NCBI GenBank assembly: GCA_028554795.2
Contig: CM068827.1
Coordinates: forward strand, 75,093,244 to 75,157,243
DNA: 64,000 nucleotides
Direction: 5' to 3'
Source: Sinohyriopsis cumingii
Taxonomy: Eukaryota; Mollusca; Bivalvia; Unionida; Unionidae
Below the pieces are notes generated by a model that did not search any database, was not told the origin of the DNA, and saw nothing but the letters and a program-made list of their open reading frames with translations. Of the stretch, positions 26,662-39,177 are shown piece after piece; the stretch's first letter is position 1; each line of letters starts with the position of its first letter. A program made the translations under genes and the position numbers.

Positions 26662-28070
26662 TCCAGTTTGGCTGCCACAACATTAGAAATATTTTTACTG
26701 TTCCGTACCAAATTGATGTTCCTGTGACGATCGGATAAATCCTAATGTGATGTGTTATGGAAGGGCGTTGACATATCTCTGCTACAGAAAACTAATACGT
26801 CTACTACTGGTACACCTCGTATTTCTGCTCCCATTTAGACGTACAAATATTTAACTTAGCCTTCGTGCTAATGCTTGTAAAAGTGAGAATTGTATATAAT
26901 TTATCAGAGATTTTTTTCAGTCATTGATTGTTCTGCTCATGCCATTACATTATTCGCTTTTCTAACTAGTTTTTCCTGTTCACGTTTATATTTTCGTTTG
27001 CTTCCTAATATAGCAATTAATTAGACTTTGTCCATGTTACGCTATCTTTGGATCAATTTGAATTCATTTATTTGCTTCATTACTTGGTCTGTTTTTCACC
27101 CTTGTGTTATTCGATCACCATTTGTAAGCTATAATAATGAAATTGGAATAATCGATTTGATGATTTTTTGTAACTGTTCTTGTTGACTTTACTTATCAGG
27201 TACAGACAATATTTATGATAGACATCGTTGTGTATGCTTTTCAATGAATCAATCTAATCCTAAGGAACCAACTGCACCATCAATCAAGTAATACATCTTA
27301 TCTAGCCTTTTTATTAGCATTAAGCTCCTCCGCACCCCCACCACTGTTATAATTTAAGTTTGTTATGCAATTATATAACTATTCTGCTTTGGCTATTTAA
27401 GCTTCTTCTGAACGTTTCCCAACTTATTGTCCACGATGACATGAATCTTTCAACTACTTTTGTAATGTTACCTTATGTGGTTGGCCTATACCCTCATAGA
27501 TTTCTTCAGTTATTTTATTTATTTTGAAACAAAATCAGTGTTGAAATTTCATATAACTGAATAGCTAGGTGCACATTAATCAACTAGATCCTTTGAAAAG
27601 TTTATATTTCTTCTTTACATTTATCTTAAAACTTGACATTATTTATAAGTTCACTAGAAATATTGGTAAGAAATAAATGAGACCCATGCATGATTCATGT
27701 GTGAAAAAGAGAAAGACATATATGAATTAAATATAAATTCAAGAAGAATTATAAAATCATGTGGAATTCCATAAATTAAATTAAATGAAATGAATATAGT
27801 TTACATTGATTGATGGTGTAGATTCAAAGATACAATGTTACATATCATGTTATCATATTTATTTCTTTTATTGTCTGTGATTCTGAGCAGCATGAACATA
27901 CTTTCACTTATCAAAACCATGATATAAGAGAGCCAAAAATAATGAAATATAATCAAAAAATAAAATAAAAAAATGGCTCAAACCTTTAAAAGTTACATCT
28001 TCATTAATAACGAGATCTTGAATTACAAATGTTAGCCTGTTCAAGTGCGTGTATTCTGAAGTATTACATT
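26662..28070. other. Host spacer, no gene seen
   Basis: AT-rich sequence without convincing frames or motifs. Confidence 0.5.
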
Positions 28071-28071
28071 A

Positions 28072-28196
28072 CGTTGTTGTTGTTGTTGTTGTGGGGTTTA
28101 ACGCTATTTTTCAGCACACGATAGGCTATACATGGCGGCCAGTATTAATGTTGGAGGAAGAATCCGGGAAACCCCCGGGAAGAACCATCGACCATT
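28072..28196 (-). mobile_element. tRNA-derived SINE (family A), 5'-truncated copy
   Basis: Reverse complement of the 3' half of the SINE at 34968-35216: a GTT-rich (AAC complement) tail, then GGGGTTTAACGCTATTTTTC, ATACATGGCGGCCAGTATTA and GGAGGAAGAATCCGGG. The tRNA-like head is missing. Confidence 0.8.
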
Positions 28197-31100
28197 TCAC
28201 TACGTAGAGAGACACTCCTGCAATAACAACTGTTACTACAACAATGTCCGTTGTTAGGAATTGATAAACTTAACAAGAGTTTTTAAAAATTACTTACAGG
28301 AAGGAACTATTAACATATTATGTTCTTCACAGGAAAAAAAGAAGCATGGGGTTAATAAGTATATGGTGATGCAATCATTTCACAGGTGATATCAATGAAA
28401 CCAGACGTTGCAATGTACTGATAACAGTGATTGAAAAGTTAGGAAATATTATCATTAGGTATATAAGCAGCAACTCTTTAAATTACAGAGTAAATGTTGA
28501 AAAGGAATTACGAAGAGGAGAGGGAGGAACAGCTGCTGATGGTGTTGGCGAAACAGGTAATACAAATACATTCGTTGACAAAGGAGACAAATAAATAATG
28601 AAAATAATTTTTTGTAGTATCCGAAATGTAGCAGGAGAATAGTCTGGTATTATTGGCAGTGTAATATGTTGGTATTTTACATTAGATGCATAGCTTCTTT
28701 TCTATGAACTGATAATAATATTTTCCCTATTGCAATTGCAATAAAAGGTTTATGATTTTAGTTTGGCTTTTTTCGTAAATAAAAAAAAACAAAGAAAGAA
28801 GCTCTCTTGAAATGTTAAAGATAATAAAGTAAATAAACCATCGCCACCAGCAGGATACATTAGTCTAACTTTTGAATCTGAAATATATTGTTGAAATCTC
28901 ATCTTGATCCTTTGCAACTAAGCCATATCTTCGGTCACCCAAACTTTTGTATCCACATAAGCTCTTTATCATGTATTGTACAAGGTGAACATACTGCGTA
29001 ATAGATGTGTATGTTGTACTTGTCCACCTATAATACATAAAATAAAAGCCCTTATATTTTGATGCATCTTATAAAATTCCTTCTCCCATTTAGTTCATGC
29101 TATCTTTTTAAACAAAATAGATCCAGCCTGTCTTATCGTCATTTATTAACACTGCATTTATTTCTTCCGTTGATCAGGTTCTCCAGTACTCAACTGTTCC
29201 AGTTCTGCAATTTATCTTGACGATTATAAGCGTTTTGACACATTAGCTGGTGTGAGTACTTCTCTAATGTACAGTTTTGTGTTCTATAGTTCCATTATCA
29301 ATTAAGTATTTTTATTTCTAGTTTATATATATATATATATAAACCTCGCCCATCAGATAATGGTATTTTAAGTTGTTGCAATAGTGTTTGTATCTGAAGG
29401 TAGATGTCAATACTATATATTTATTTTACTAACTCGGGTATGCTTAAATCTGACAAATGCTAATACGATATACCGCATCCTGATGTTGCCATTCATACAG
29501 CCCAGTTTATTGTTTTCATATCTGTTCATTGTATCATGGTATGTAAAGTATGTATTTTCTGTGTAACATATTTTCATCTTGCTAAATGCGATTAATATGC
29601 TAACAAGTTAAACAATTTAATCTATCAAACTGAGTTGATTGAATAATGTAAGCTGTTTGCTAGTTCCTTAAATCAGTTATTTTTGTATTTTAGTAAAAAT
29701 TTTAAATTAACTGTTATAATTGGAAAATATAAAGTATTGGGTGGTAGCCATTAGCCATTCAATATTAAATGCATCATCATCGTTCTGGAGTATGATGTAT
29801 TACCCTAATAATGAAATGAAGAGTGACGGAGGAGGGGGGGGGGGGCATCTCGCCAGCTGCACGTTGTCAAATATGGTAGGATATAATGCATTCTAATTCT
29901 TTCACCAAAAAAAAAAGTATATCCGTAGATGTTGGAGTGTTTATTCCATGCTATTATCTTTGGTTTCTGGGGTAAATCCTTCCGAGTATCTAGATTGAAG
30001 AGTTATGGCTGTAATCCACCTCATTCGTTTCATTCGTGACGCGTGGTAGTTTTGGAGATTAGTTAATTTATGCAGTAATGTATTAATTGTTCTAGTTCTT
30101 TTTTTTTTAAACGTTACTGTAGTGGCCCACAATGGGATGTATATAATCAATTTTTCAATGTTATCGTGTGCTTGTTATTTTTTTAATTAAATTTACAAGC
30201 AATTTGGTAGTTTCGCTGGGTTCATCATTGTTATTAATTTTTTTAATTTATTTTTTCTCATGGGGTGGGTGGTAAGGTGTTGCTTTTTAAAAATGAAAAT
30301 GAGATGTGGTTCTGCTGATTTGAGTCATTATATACACCGATTTTATTACTGTTTTTGGTTACATTCATTTATATTAAAAGTGAACGTTATTGTCTCAAAT
30401 GACTGTGTACTAAACCCTACAAACCTAAAATAAATAAGCAAAATATTTTCTTCCTAACATCTTTACAACTTACTTTATTTTTTTAACAAACTGACGTCTA
30501 CGTAACTGAAAAGTCGAATTATCTTAGCTGTTTCCTATGTAGAGGTTCTTTGCAACACGTACTTGTTCGACTTCGAACGTGAAGAAAAACTAGGCCGCAA
30601 GAATTTGGAACACGTGTCGGACACAATATGGAGAAAAAAAGTCCTTTCTAGAGGTCAAGTTTATAAACAATGTAATTTGAAACCTAGTGTTGCCATAGTA
30701 GCTGTTTTGAACGAGAAGCTAAATTTTCTACTTACCGATTTCAGGCAGGTCGGGCTTGATACAAAGTCGCATAAATTGCGAGCGACTAAGTAAAGCGACT
30801 ACAGTATTCCGCTACCAGGAGGTTTCAGCGGATTTCATACTTTCGACAACCGACGTGGTTTGACTTCCCACCTAACATATTCAGATATAGAAAAAGGGAT
30901 GAGAATGATCACAAGGAAACTCTGATTATCTAATTATCTGCTAAATTGCAATGAATTAACCAAAAAGTACAATATGCGATTAATGAGGCTTTGAGCTGAA
31001 GGTTAGCACCCTAAGACTCCTAGACAAAGTTTGGAAAAAGAGGTAGATAACAGGATAATTGGAATAGGTTTCACTGACATTTTCAATTTTTCTTGTTATC

Positions 31101-32720
31101 AGAGTTTGATTTTGTATTTGTTGAGAAATTAAACGGAAATAAAAATCATTTCTGGCAATTTATTACACGATCATGAAAGATAATGATATTTATGTATAAA
31201 GATCAAAGAGATTTGTTTTTGTTTGAAAGGTACTCATTTATTGGGTAACACGGTGATGACGTCAGATAACATCCTGTAACCGAAATGAAGGCCTCTGAGT
31301 ATAAAGGGTATAAAGGATATTATATGGTATTGTTACCAAAAAAGAGTTACGTATTGCTTAAACATGTTATCCATTTTAATATTGTAATGTGTTTTTTATG
31401 GATTATGAATATCCTTTTAAATATAAATGCAACTTGTGTGTTTGGTACAATATATTCATCCATCCTTCAATTCATCCAGATCCTTATAAATCTTCATTCT
31501 GGAGGGTAACCATTAGTATGGAACCTATATATTTCTGATCCAAACATGCAGAGGGAAAAACGTAAAAGTCGTTGTAACGAGAGCAATGATCCAAATAAAT
31601 AACATATTTCCCATAATATGAAGAATGTTTTCCGTCATCAAAAGAAAAAGAAATTACAACAAGAAAGTTGCTCACAGTGTTTATTATTAATACAGTTATA
31701 AGTTTCCTCCTTGTAATCACAACATAATCCATTATAACAAGTTATATGTTTATTCTATTTCGTATTTTAACAACATAAACTTATCGAAATAACCTTTCAT
31801 CGTTATTTCAAGAAAAACGACGAGAAATTATTTTTCTGACATAATCACATTTTGTATCGTAGAACTTGTTCTTATGTGGTGTTGAGGCCAGCCAAAATGT
31901 TGAGGCCTGCCAAAATGTTGTTACGAGAGGCTGAATGTTATCAGACCAACTTAAATACATATAGCGCATCTAAGGTATTGTTTATATTGTTTAATTAAGA
32001 TTTTGTTGATCCTCGGTAGTTTTCATGAAGTAAGCCTATCTTATGCAGTCGGTTAGATGATGTCTTGCAACTATAACATATCAATGCAAGCTGGGATACC
32101 CTATAAGTACAGGACGTAATCGATCCGCAGTTTTTGCCTAACGCTTACCGCATGGATAATCTGCTTTACCGCAATCGGTTTTGAAGAATCAAGCTTTAAA
32201 TAATTACTATTGCAAAACTGTATTCAAAACGGCTCATAGCGGATGCTGGTACAGCCTTTTCCTTACTTAAGCTTGCCAGCAGGATACCTATTAGTTGCTT
32301 CCAATTTTTCACTCTGTAATTAAATATCTTAGATCAATTTGTATCTGTGGAGCACCATTAGCGAAGAAGCACTTAAACCAGTACAAATTCAAAAGACTTG
32401 CACGTTTGACATAAGCTGGGTTACATCGGTAATATCTAAGTAATAAAATCTATGGAAACATAAAAATATAGGCAGTCACATTTTTATTCATAGTGACAAA
32501 ATGCCTAAACTTACGTCAGAACAATATCGACAATAATCGTTTGAAAAGTAATAAATAAGCCTGTTGTTCAATGTAATATTGCGACAATATCAGGCAAAGA
32601 CACAACTACTGCAAATTTAGCTCTTGCGATTGCAAGATAATTATTATTTTAGGAAGCATTAACTGTAACAAGCTATTCGTCGTGGAGAAAGTACTAGAAA
32701 TGAGAAGATACATAAATAAA
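28197..32720. other. Host spacer, no supported gene
   Basis: AT-rich host DNA. It includes a short (TA)n at 29326-29341 and a poly-G run near 29836-29846. Two exon-like segments at 28495-28555 and 29176-29250 have splice-like edges, but their phases do not agree. Confidence 0.45.
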
Positions 32721-32729
32721 AAATCTCTC

Positions 32730-32757
32730 GCTCTCTGTCTCTGTCTGCCTGTCTGTC

Positions 32758-32806
<49 letters not shown>
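32730..32806 (+). repeat. (TCTG)n/(TC)n microsatellite
   Basis: TCTGTCTG steps followed by a pure TC run. Confidence 0.9.
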
Positions 32807-32854
32807 GTATATTGTTATGTATATTTAATTTATATTGAGTACCTGAATTTTATA

Positions 32855-33642
32855 ATGTCTGAGATTGCAAAATGTGAAAATGGAGATTTTCCCACCGTGA
32901 ATATTTTCACGATTTTAAGAAGTCAACGTTATATTTACCAAAAACGTTTGTTCAAAGCGTACTTTGTTTACGAACTTAGAAGGTTCTGGAGCGAACTTGT
33001 TTCCCGGCCGGTGTAAGTGTCCATTTGGAAAATCTGATTTTTCAGAACATTCTTTTGTGACCTAGGTCAAGTGAAATATGTATATAAAATATTTGGCAAC
33101 CAATTTTTCATTCCTGTTTTATCATTAGTCTGTGGAATCACTTATAGTTGTATTAAGGGTATAATTTTTGGAGGAATCATTTATTGACGTTTTTGGAGTA
33201 AAATACTACATTGGGATTATTTAGGACTCATTCAAAGATATTATTTATTATATCATTATGATACATCAGTATATTCAAGACTATTGGATTTGAGTCTAGA
33301 TATTCTGTACTTCTGGACAAGTGATAGAACATTTAGGATTATTTAGGATAAAACTCACAATACTGTAAATTTTCACCTTATATTCTATATGTTAATGTTA
33401 CTAAACTTGTTGGTTTTGTTTATTTCAGTTATGTAATTTGACGGACACACAGAATTAAAACCTAGCGTCCAACCAAGTCAGGTTCTCATGATAAATTGCA
33501 GATTCTACCTAAACCGGAAACACTATCACCTCCAAATTCCTGTAACCATAAATTCAAGCCATATACCACCCACCATGCATGGGTAGAAATTCCGACAGAG
33601 ATTGTTGATTTACTGCTAAGAGAACTCATTAGACAAAGTTGA
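32855..33642 (+). CDS. Weak candidate small two-exon gene
   Basis: An ATG at 32855 opens 52 codons with ordinary coding-like composition, to a GTGTAAG donor-like site at 33011. An acceptor-like TTGCAG ends at 33501 and is followed by 46 open codons to TGA at 33640-33642 (including HHAWVEIPTEIVDLLLRELI). Both junctions are phase 0. No family is recognised. The alternative donor GTAAGT two bases later would break the frame. The gene model is tentative. Confidence 0.22.
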
Positions 33643-34771
33643 CTGAAGCTTTTGGGTGCATATGCAGTCTGAGTTTCATGTTTATTACCAGAAATCACGA
33701 GATACCAACAACATATAATCAATTAGCATGGATGAAGTTTCTAAATTATATTTGTAGACGTGTTACACGGCTGCTCGTTTCAAATACAATTTATGAAACG
33801 AGGAGAATAAATATAAATCTTCTGAGAACCTTAGCGATGAAAAGAATTTTAATCATTCGATTAGTTTCATACCTTTCATTTGAAATGAGCACAAGGTGTA
33901 AGACTGTGTACAACACATTAGGAGAAACAATGCCGATTTAGCATAACGAAACCGCAGAATGCTGCACTGAACTTTTTTTTAGATGCATAAATGCTATACC
34001 AAACCTGCATACCGCTTTTAAGATAACGGCGGGGATGGGGGGATAAGCAACATTTGTAGAGCCTCTCTGGTCATTATACCATGCAATTTTGGCCGTAAGA
34101 GTTCAAATAAACACAGCAGGCACATTCTAGTTTATTCTAGCATATATGAGTACCTATATTTCATTATTGCAAGTACAGCACCTGAAGTGGACTTTAAATG
34201 TATTAAAATGCACATTCCAGAGCTGATACGGTATAATCGGAACACCTCGAGGCTTTTTCGTCATCATTCACCACTAATATTCTTCGACGGTGTTACATCC
34301 TGAAAACTCTATTTATCCTTTTATCTTTTGAGTGCTACATAGGTGACTGGAAATAATTACGAACATAGTTTATTACGATCGTTGGAGACCACAGTCAAAA
34401 TGTTATTATCTTCACCCAAAATGGAGCGTGGGAGTCGGAGGAAAATGAGACTGTAATCTGTGCAGGGGAACACTCAAATCTCCTTGTGTTTATTGGTAAG
34501 AGTAAAACTGGGCAACAAAACTATTTTTTTTAAAGTTATAGATATGATTGCTGTTTGATTTCGTACAACTCGACGCTCGTAAAAGATCTTTTTCCTGATT
34601 TAGATTTTGGGGTGAATAATTTGGCCAAAGTTCTCACCATTGTTTAATAGCCTCCCCACAGATGGCACCGATATCTTCAGAGGGCTTATTAGATTGCTTG
34701 GGGGGGAGGTATTTGTTTGTTTCGTTTTTTGGGGGGGAATTTTTTGTTTGTCTGTTTGTTTCTTTGACATG

Positions 34772-34809
<38 letters not shown>

Positions 34810-34957
34810 GCGTTTTCCCACTTCTCACTCTTGTTCATAGTATACCATGCTGGATTCGTAAATAATAGAACTTTGATTCTCTTTCCCTGATATGCCTTGC
34901 ATGTATGGCCTGAGAATGAGTTTGCATTAAAACGTTCCGTCCTATTCGCATTGTTAC
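33643..34957. other. Host spacer with (TC)n tract
   Basis: No gene seen. A (TC)n microsatellite lies at 34769-34806. Confidence 0.5.
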
Positions 34958-34967
34958 AATTTTTAAA

Positions 34968-35216
34968 GGGGCCCCGAGTGGCCGAGTGGTCTAAAGCGCT
35001 CTCCGTTACGGATCACTGCCATCTCACCTCTGTCTGCGCCGGTTCGAGTCTCGGATTCAGCCAATGTGGGTATGTGAGAAAGCTTGCCGGTAGCTTCTCG
35101 TGGGTCGGTGGTTCTTTCCGGGGTTTTCCCGGGTTCTTCCTCCACCATTAATACTGGCCGCCACGTATAGCCTATAGTGTGCTGAAAAATGGCGTTAAAC
35201 CCAACAACAACAACAA
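34968..35216 (+). mobile_element. tRNA-derived SINE, family A
   Basis: The head GCCCCGAGTGGCCGAGTGGT has a box A, and GGTTCGAGTCTC a box B, resembling Leu/Ser-type tRNA. The body has GGTGGTTCTTTCCGGG and ATACTGGCCGCCACGTATAG, and the tail is (AAC)n. A perfect 11-bp duplication CAATTTTTAAA flanks it (34957-34967 and 35217-35227). Confidence 0.92.
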
Positions 35217-35227
35217 CAATTTTTAAA

Positions 35228-36280
35228 AAACACTTTAATCTGATTAATGCTTAGCGACACGTGAACTATGGAAATATAACACACCTCCGCAAAATCCAAC
35301 AAAATCCCATTTAACTCGTAGTGAATTCTCTGTCATCACTCTTTTCAGAAACTTTTGATTATGAGCAGCTATCACAGTATCTGATCAAAATTATTAGTTT
35401 CGGCAAAAATTACTCAGTATAAATTTGCTTGAGGCGAAGGTCTTGGCTACGGGGGCAGGATGTATTCCCTCTCAAAAATTGTGCAAGGGACGTGTATTGG
35501 AAGTCTTGAGAGACGATTCCGTAAAAGAATAAAGAGGCGATTCTGTAAAGGTGCTAAAGGGAGCAAATTATACATATCCACACATCAAGGGAACGCAGCT
35601 GAGACCCGTAAGAAGCTGGATCCAGGAGAAAGGTCATTGTATGCCGCATCATATGAGAAGTCAGAGGGATAAATCAACCCCGAATATTGCCGGTACTGAA
35701 TCTGAGGTGACCCGCAAACAGTCAGCAGGTTATGTAGTTATGCTGGACAATTGACTTCTTTCACTCCATTTTATGATAACATTTGTTATATCTCTGCAAA
35801 CGAAGCTGCTAATTGAATTTTATAGTACATTATGGGAATTATTTTATAATTGAAGTATATCCTTCAACTGTCTTGCGCGATTTTAATTTCCTTATCTGAT
35901 TGGTTATTTTTTTAATATTTTATATACGGGGGCTTGTGCTCTTGTGTTCTATATCTCTCCTCAGATCTCTATATATTCAATCTATTAAATTCATTTTCAG
36001 TCACCATCTAGATAACTATAACCACCACCACCACATAACAACCTTAATGTTGCATTTGTTTTTATGTTAAATTCCAAACATTAAAAATAGTGAAATTAAG
36101 TCTCTGTTAAATGTGAAAAGGTTGCAAATCGCTTTCACAGAATTTCAAGCTTATACATAAGCAATGAATTTTCTGTCTAAAAGTAAAGCTTTACCACAAG
36201 TAATATCATCACTGGACGCTTTAAGGTTTAGTCTGATGGGCAGAAAGCAAGTAGACATAGGGACCCTTTCACGTTAAGTT
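35228..36280. other. Host spacer, no gene seen
   Basis: Short basic frames near 35460-35754 are not supported by any recognisable motif. Confidence 0.45.
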
Positions 36281-36529
36281 GGGGCCCCGAGTGGTTGAGT
36301 GGTCTAAAATGCTCACCGTTCTGGACCACTGCAATCTCACTTCTGTCTGCGTGGGTTCGAGTCTTAGGCTCGGCTAACGTGGGTACGTGAGAAAGGTTGC
36401 CAGTAGCTTCTCGTGGTTCGGTGGTTAATCCCAGGTTTTTCCTCCACCAGTTATACTGGCCGCCATGTATAACCTGTCTTGTGCTGAAAATGGCGTTAAC
36501 CCATAAAACAACAACAACACGAACAACAT
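36281..36529 (+). mobile_element. tRNA-derived SINE, family A, diverged copy
   Basis: Matches the 34968-35216 copy from the GGGGCCCCGAGTGG head through box B (GGGTTCGAGTC) to an ACAACAACA tail. The flanks ACGTTAAGTTG and ATGTAAAGTTG look like an imperfect duplication. Confidence 0.88.
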
Positions 36530-36639
36530 CATGTAAAGTTGTGGTGACAAATGACTTTTTGTTGCTGTCGTTGACGCAGTGAAACGATTGTGATGTTGAG
36601 CACTGTAATCGCATACGATTAAAACCATTTGGATAGGCT

Positions 36640-36770
36640 GTTTTAAAGCTATTGGTTAAAGCAAGTCGTTCTTTTTATACCGGGGTCGTGGGGATTATCT
36701 CATCGTGTTACCGAATGAAAGTGTTTTCTATAACGTGCTGATGGGATGAAATGTGTTTGATGTCTAAAAC
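36640..36770 (+). repeat. Repeat unit flanking E3 on the left
   Basis: TTTTAAAGCTATTGGTTAAA, GGGGATTATCTCATCG and GCTGATGGGATGAAATGT are found again twice to the right of E3 (52550-52770). E3 therefore appears to have inserted into a short tandem or dispersed repeat. Confidence 0.7.
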
Positions 36771-36771
36771 C

Positions 36772-37027
36772 AGCAGGGAGGGTGAACAGACCGCTTGCTT
36801 GAAAATGCATTTATGAAAAATAAAACTTCATACGAAAAAAATGAAAAATACAAGGTCAATAACGCCAAACCGAAGCCTCTAACTAAAAACCGAGAGTTTC
36901 TCATAATGGGTTAGCTCATTTTGTTACTTCATCTTTGTCGTTCGTGTTGTCACATTTGTATGCGATTTTTTTTTGGGGGGGGGGGTATCTTCCGGACGAT
37001 CATTTTTGGTCGCTCCTCCCTGCTGCT
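36772..37027. repeat. E3 left terminal module with inverted ends
   Basis: Starts AGCAGGGAGGGTGAACAGAC and ends with the inverse CTCCCTGCTGCT. It is the inverted counterpart of 52277-52510, with interior words AAACCGAGAGTTTCTC and GTTACTTCATCTTTGTCGTT. Confidence 0.85.
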
Positions 37028-37057
37028 GTAATGTGTGAGTGTAGCTTTTTAGTAATT

Positions 37058-37745
37058 AAATCATTATTATATCAGTCTCTCTACCAAATAGTTCATTAAG
37101 ACCTGCACGATATCGTGGCCGAGGATCATGTAAGTGTATCGTTTTAAATCCGTGTGGGGTAGTTTGTGTTTTTGAATAGATGTTTTTGAACTTAATCATA
37201 TCCATATCCCCTTAAGGCCAAGTTTGATGAATATTTCGCAGAGTATCTGTATCACTTCCATTAAACACAAATAAAATATTAGTTATCTCTAATTAGTTTA
37301 GGTATTTGTGCATATCGATGAGTAACATGAATCACGTCTGTGTTTTATGCCTGCCTCGAGAAAATATCCGAGCTGGATTTGATTGGTTGTCCAGAATTAT
37401 ATTATTGTATACTACGAGATTATTAATAAATCCATGAGGACATCTACAGATGAGGCTCATCAATATCGGAGATAAAATCAATAAATATCATTACCATCCT
37501 CGTCCAACAATTCTGCATTTTCATTAAAATATTTAAGCACATCGTAGCATCGCTGATCATCTGCGGATGGTGCCACTAAGTATAAATTATCCCACCTGAG
37601 CCATCTCATTATCAAATTTAGCAGTAAATGTGTTTTACCCGAATAGGAAGGACCTATTATTATTATTCTGATGGAATTCGGTAATTCTGAAATATTATTT
37701 ACAGGCTCTTGCTTTCGTGTTGATCAAAAATCGATGACATCTATG
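37058..37745 (-). pseudogene. E3 packaging ATPase, decayed
   Basis: The reverse strand keeps most of the E1 protein (RIIIIGPS..., LNLIMRWLRWD, DDQRCYDVLK, ending near RYRAGLNELFG). The Walker A region has a substitution in the GSGKT part, and several frameshifts are present. Confidence 0.85.
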
Positions 37746-37767
37746 TTTTACAAATATAACAAATAAT

Positions 37768-38277
37768 ATGAATTTATATTGTGTTCGATGCGGAGCATCC
37801 ACTCCCACCAGAGGATTAACAACAATAATAACAAAAAATGAAAAGCTTGCACTTGCAGCCAATTGTGTGAAATGTGGTAAAAGCAAATATAAATTTATTT
37901 CGTCTCATATGAAGACGGTTTGTGACATCGCTGCTTCATTAGGAAAACTACCAGGAGCTCCATGGGCTTAAATATCCAGGAGAAAAACATCTTCTTGTAT
38001 ATAATTATTGTGCTCCTAGAATTCGATTTTATATCAGACTTGACGAACGAGATCAACCAAGATCTAGAGAGTATCCAAACAATGCGATTCATCAAGCGTG
38101 CCATATTCATGATGTAATATATAAAAATAAGCATTTACAAGAACGACATAATGCAGATGAGAAGTTGATTCACTCGTTAAATTCCATAAAAATTAAATCT
38201 CTCGGAGAAAAACTTGCTAGCTTCCTAATAAAATCTGCGATCAAAGGTAAACTAGTGTTAGGGCCTGTAATTAATTA
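37768..38277 (+). pseudogene. E3 zinc-ribbon/PLA2 protein, frameshifted
   Basis: MNLYCVRC and NCVKCGKSKYKF keep both CxxC pairs. After GAPWA a frameshift gives TAA at about 37969-37971. The PLA2 part follows in another frame, with the central Gly of CGPGT lost and HQACHIHDVIY keeping His-Asp. Confidence 0.88.
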
Positions 38278-38293
38278 GCCGATTATTGTTATT

Positions 38294-39174
38294 ATGGAAT
38301 CGATTTATTATAGCTCAAGAAGATATTGGAGGGGTAGAGCAGCGATTAATAAACCTGCTCATGCAGCAAATGCCACACGTTCTGTTGCTACAAAGTGGTT
38401 AGCACGACAAGCAATATGGCAAATTATCTACCACCACCTAAACAAATTCAATATCCACATTTTAATGTCAGCGCTCCAAATGAAGTTCATCAAGCAGATA
38501 TTTTATTTTTATCACGCGATACTGTTAAAACTGGTAGATGTCAATCACGCACATACTAATACGCGTTAACTGTCGTTGACATTGCAAGTAGATATAAAGA
38601 AGCAGAACCACTTTCAATTAAAACAGAAGTTGCATCTGCGTTTGAACGAATTTATCAACGAGGACCCTTGTGATGGCCACGTTTACTACAGGTTGATCAT
38701 GGCAAGGAATTTCTTGGTACAGTATCATCTCTGATGAAAAACATAACGTCAAAATCAGACGAGGACATACCGCAATTCATCGCGATCAAGCAACTGTTTA
38801 ATCGAACACGTGCTGAGAGATTTTTTGGATACCAGTATCCGAAGGAAATAATTCAGAAAGACAAGAGATCTCGTGAATGGGTTTCAAGACTACAGAGTGT
38901 GATAGCTTCATTAAATAATGAAATTACTCGTGCAATTTATATGAAACCTACCAATGCAATCACACCAAAAAACATATACCAATACAACGAAATGTCTTTC
39001 AAAACAACGAGTACTAGGTAATGTGATTGTGATATATGTATATGAACCTGGTGAACTTGAAGGTGGTAGACCTGCAATCTACAGATTAGATTCAACTGCT
39101 CTTCAGCGTGGATTTATACGTGAACAATTACAAGTGTTCCTGAAGACTCAAGTATCGCCGCATTCACTTTTATG
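38294..39174 (+). pseudogene. E3 integrase, decayed
   Basis: The start (YYSSRRYWRGRAAI), the first Asp region (VHQADILFL) and the second (LLQVDHGKEFLG) are readable in different frames. A stop lies next to the position of the catalytic Glu (near 38800). The C-terminal YVYEPGELEGG remains. Confidence 0.88.
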
Positions 39175-39177
39175 AAC

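Noticed and set aside
28495..29250. Two exon-like segments with splice-like edges (28495-28555 and 29176-29250)
   Set aside because: The phases do not agree, and the only open frame of the second segment does not continue the first. No family recognised.
30563..30793. 76-codon frame starting MFDFEREEKLGRK
   Set aside because: Basic composition but no recognised motif, no splice partner and no homologous copy in the window.
34975..35050. Functional tRNA gene
   Set aside because: Box A and B motifs are present, but the sequence continues into a SINE body with an AAC tail and target duplications. The same applies to 36281, 46881, 53307 and 62943.
35460..35754. Overlapping basic frames of 67-70 codons
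   Set aside because: No motif, and the two overlapping frames compete. Probably chance or transposon debris.
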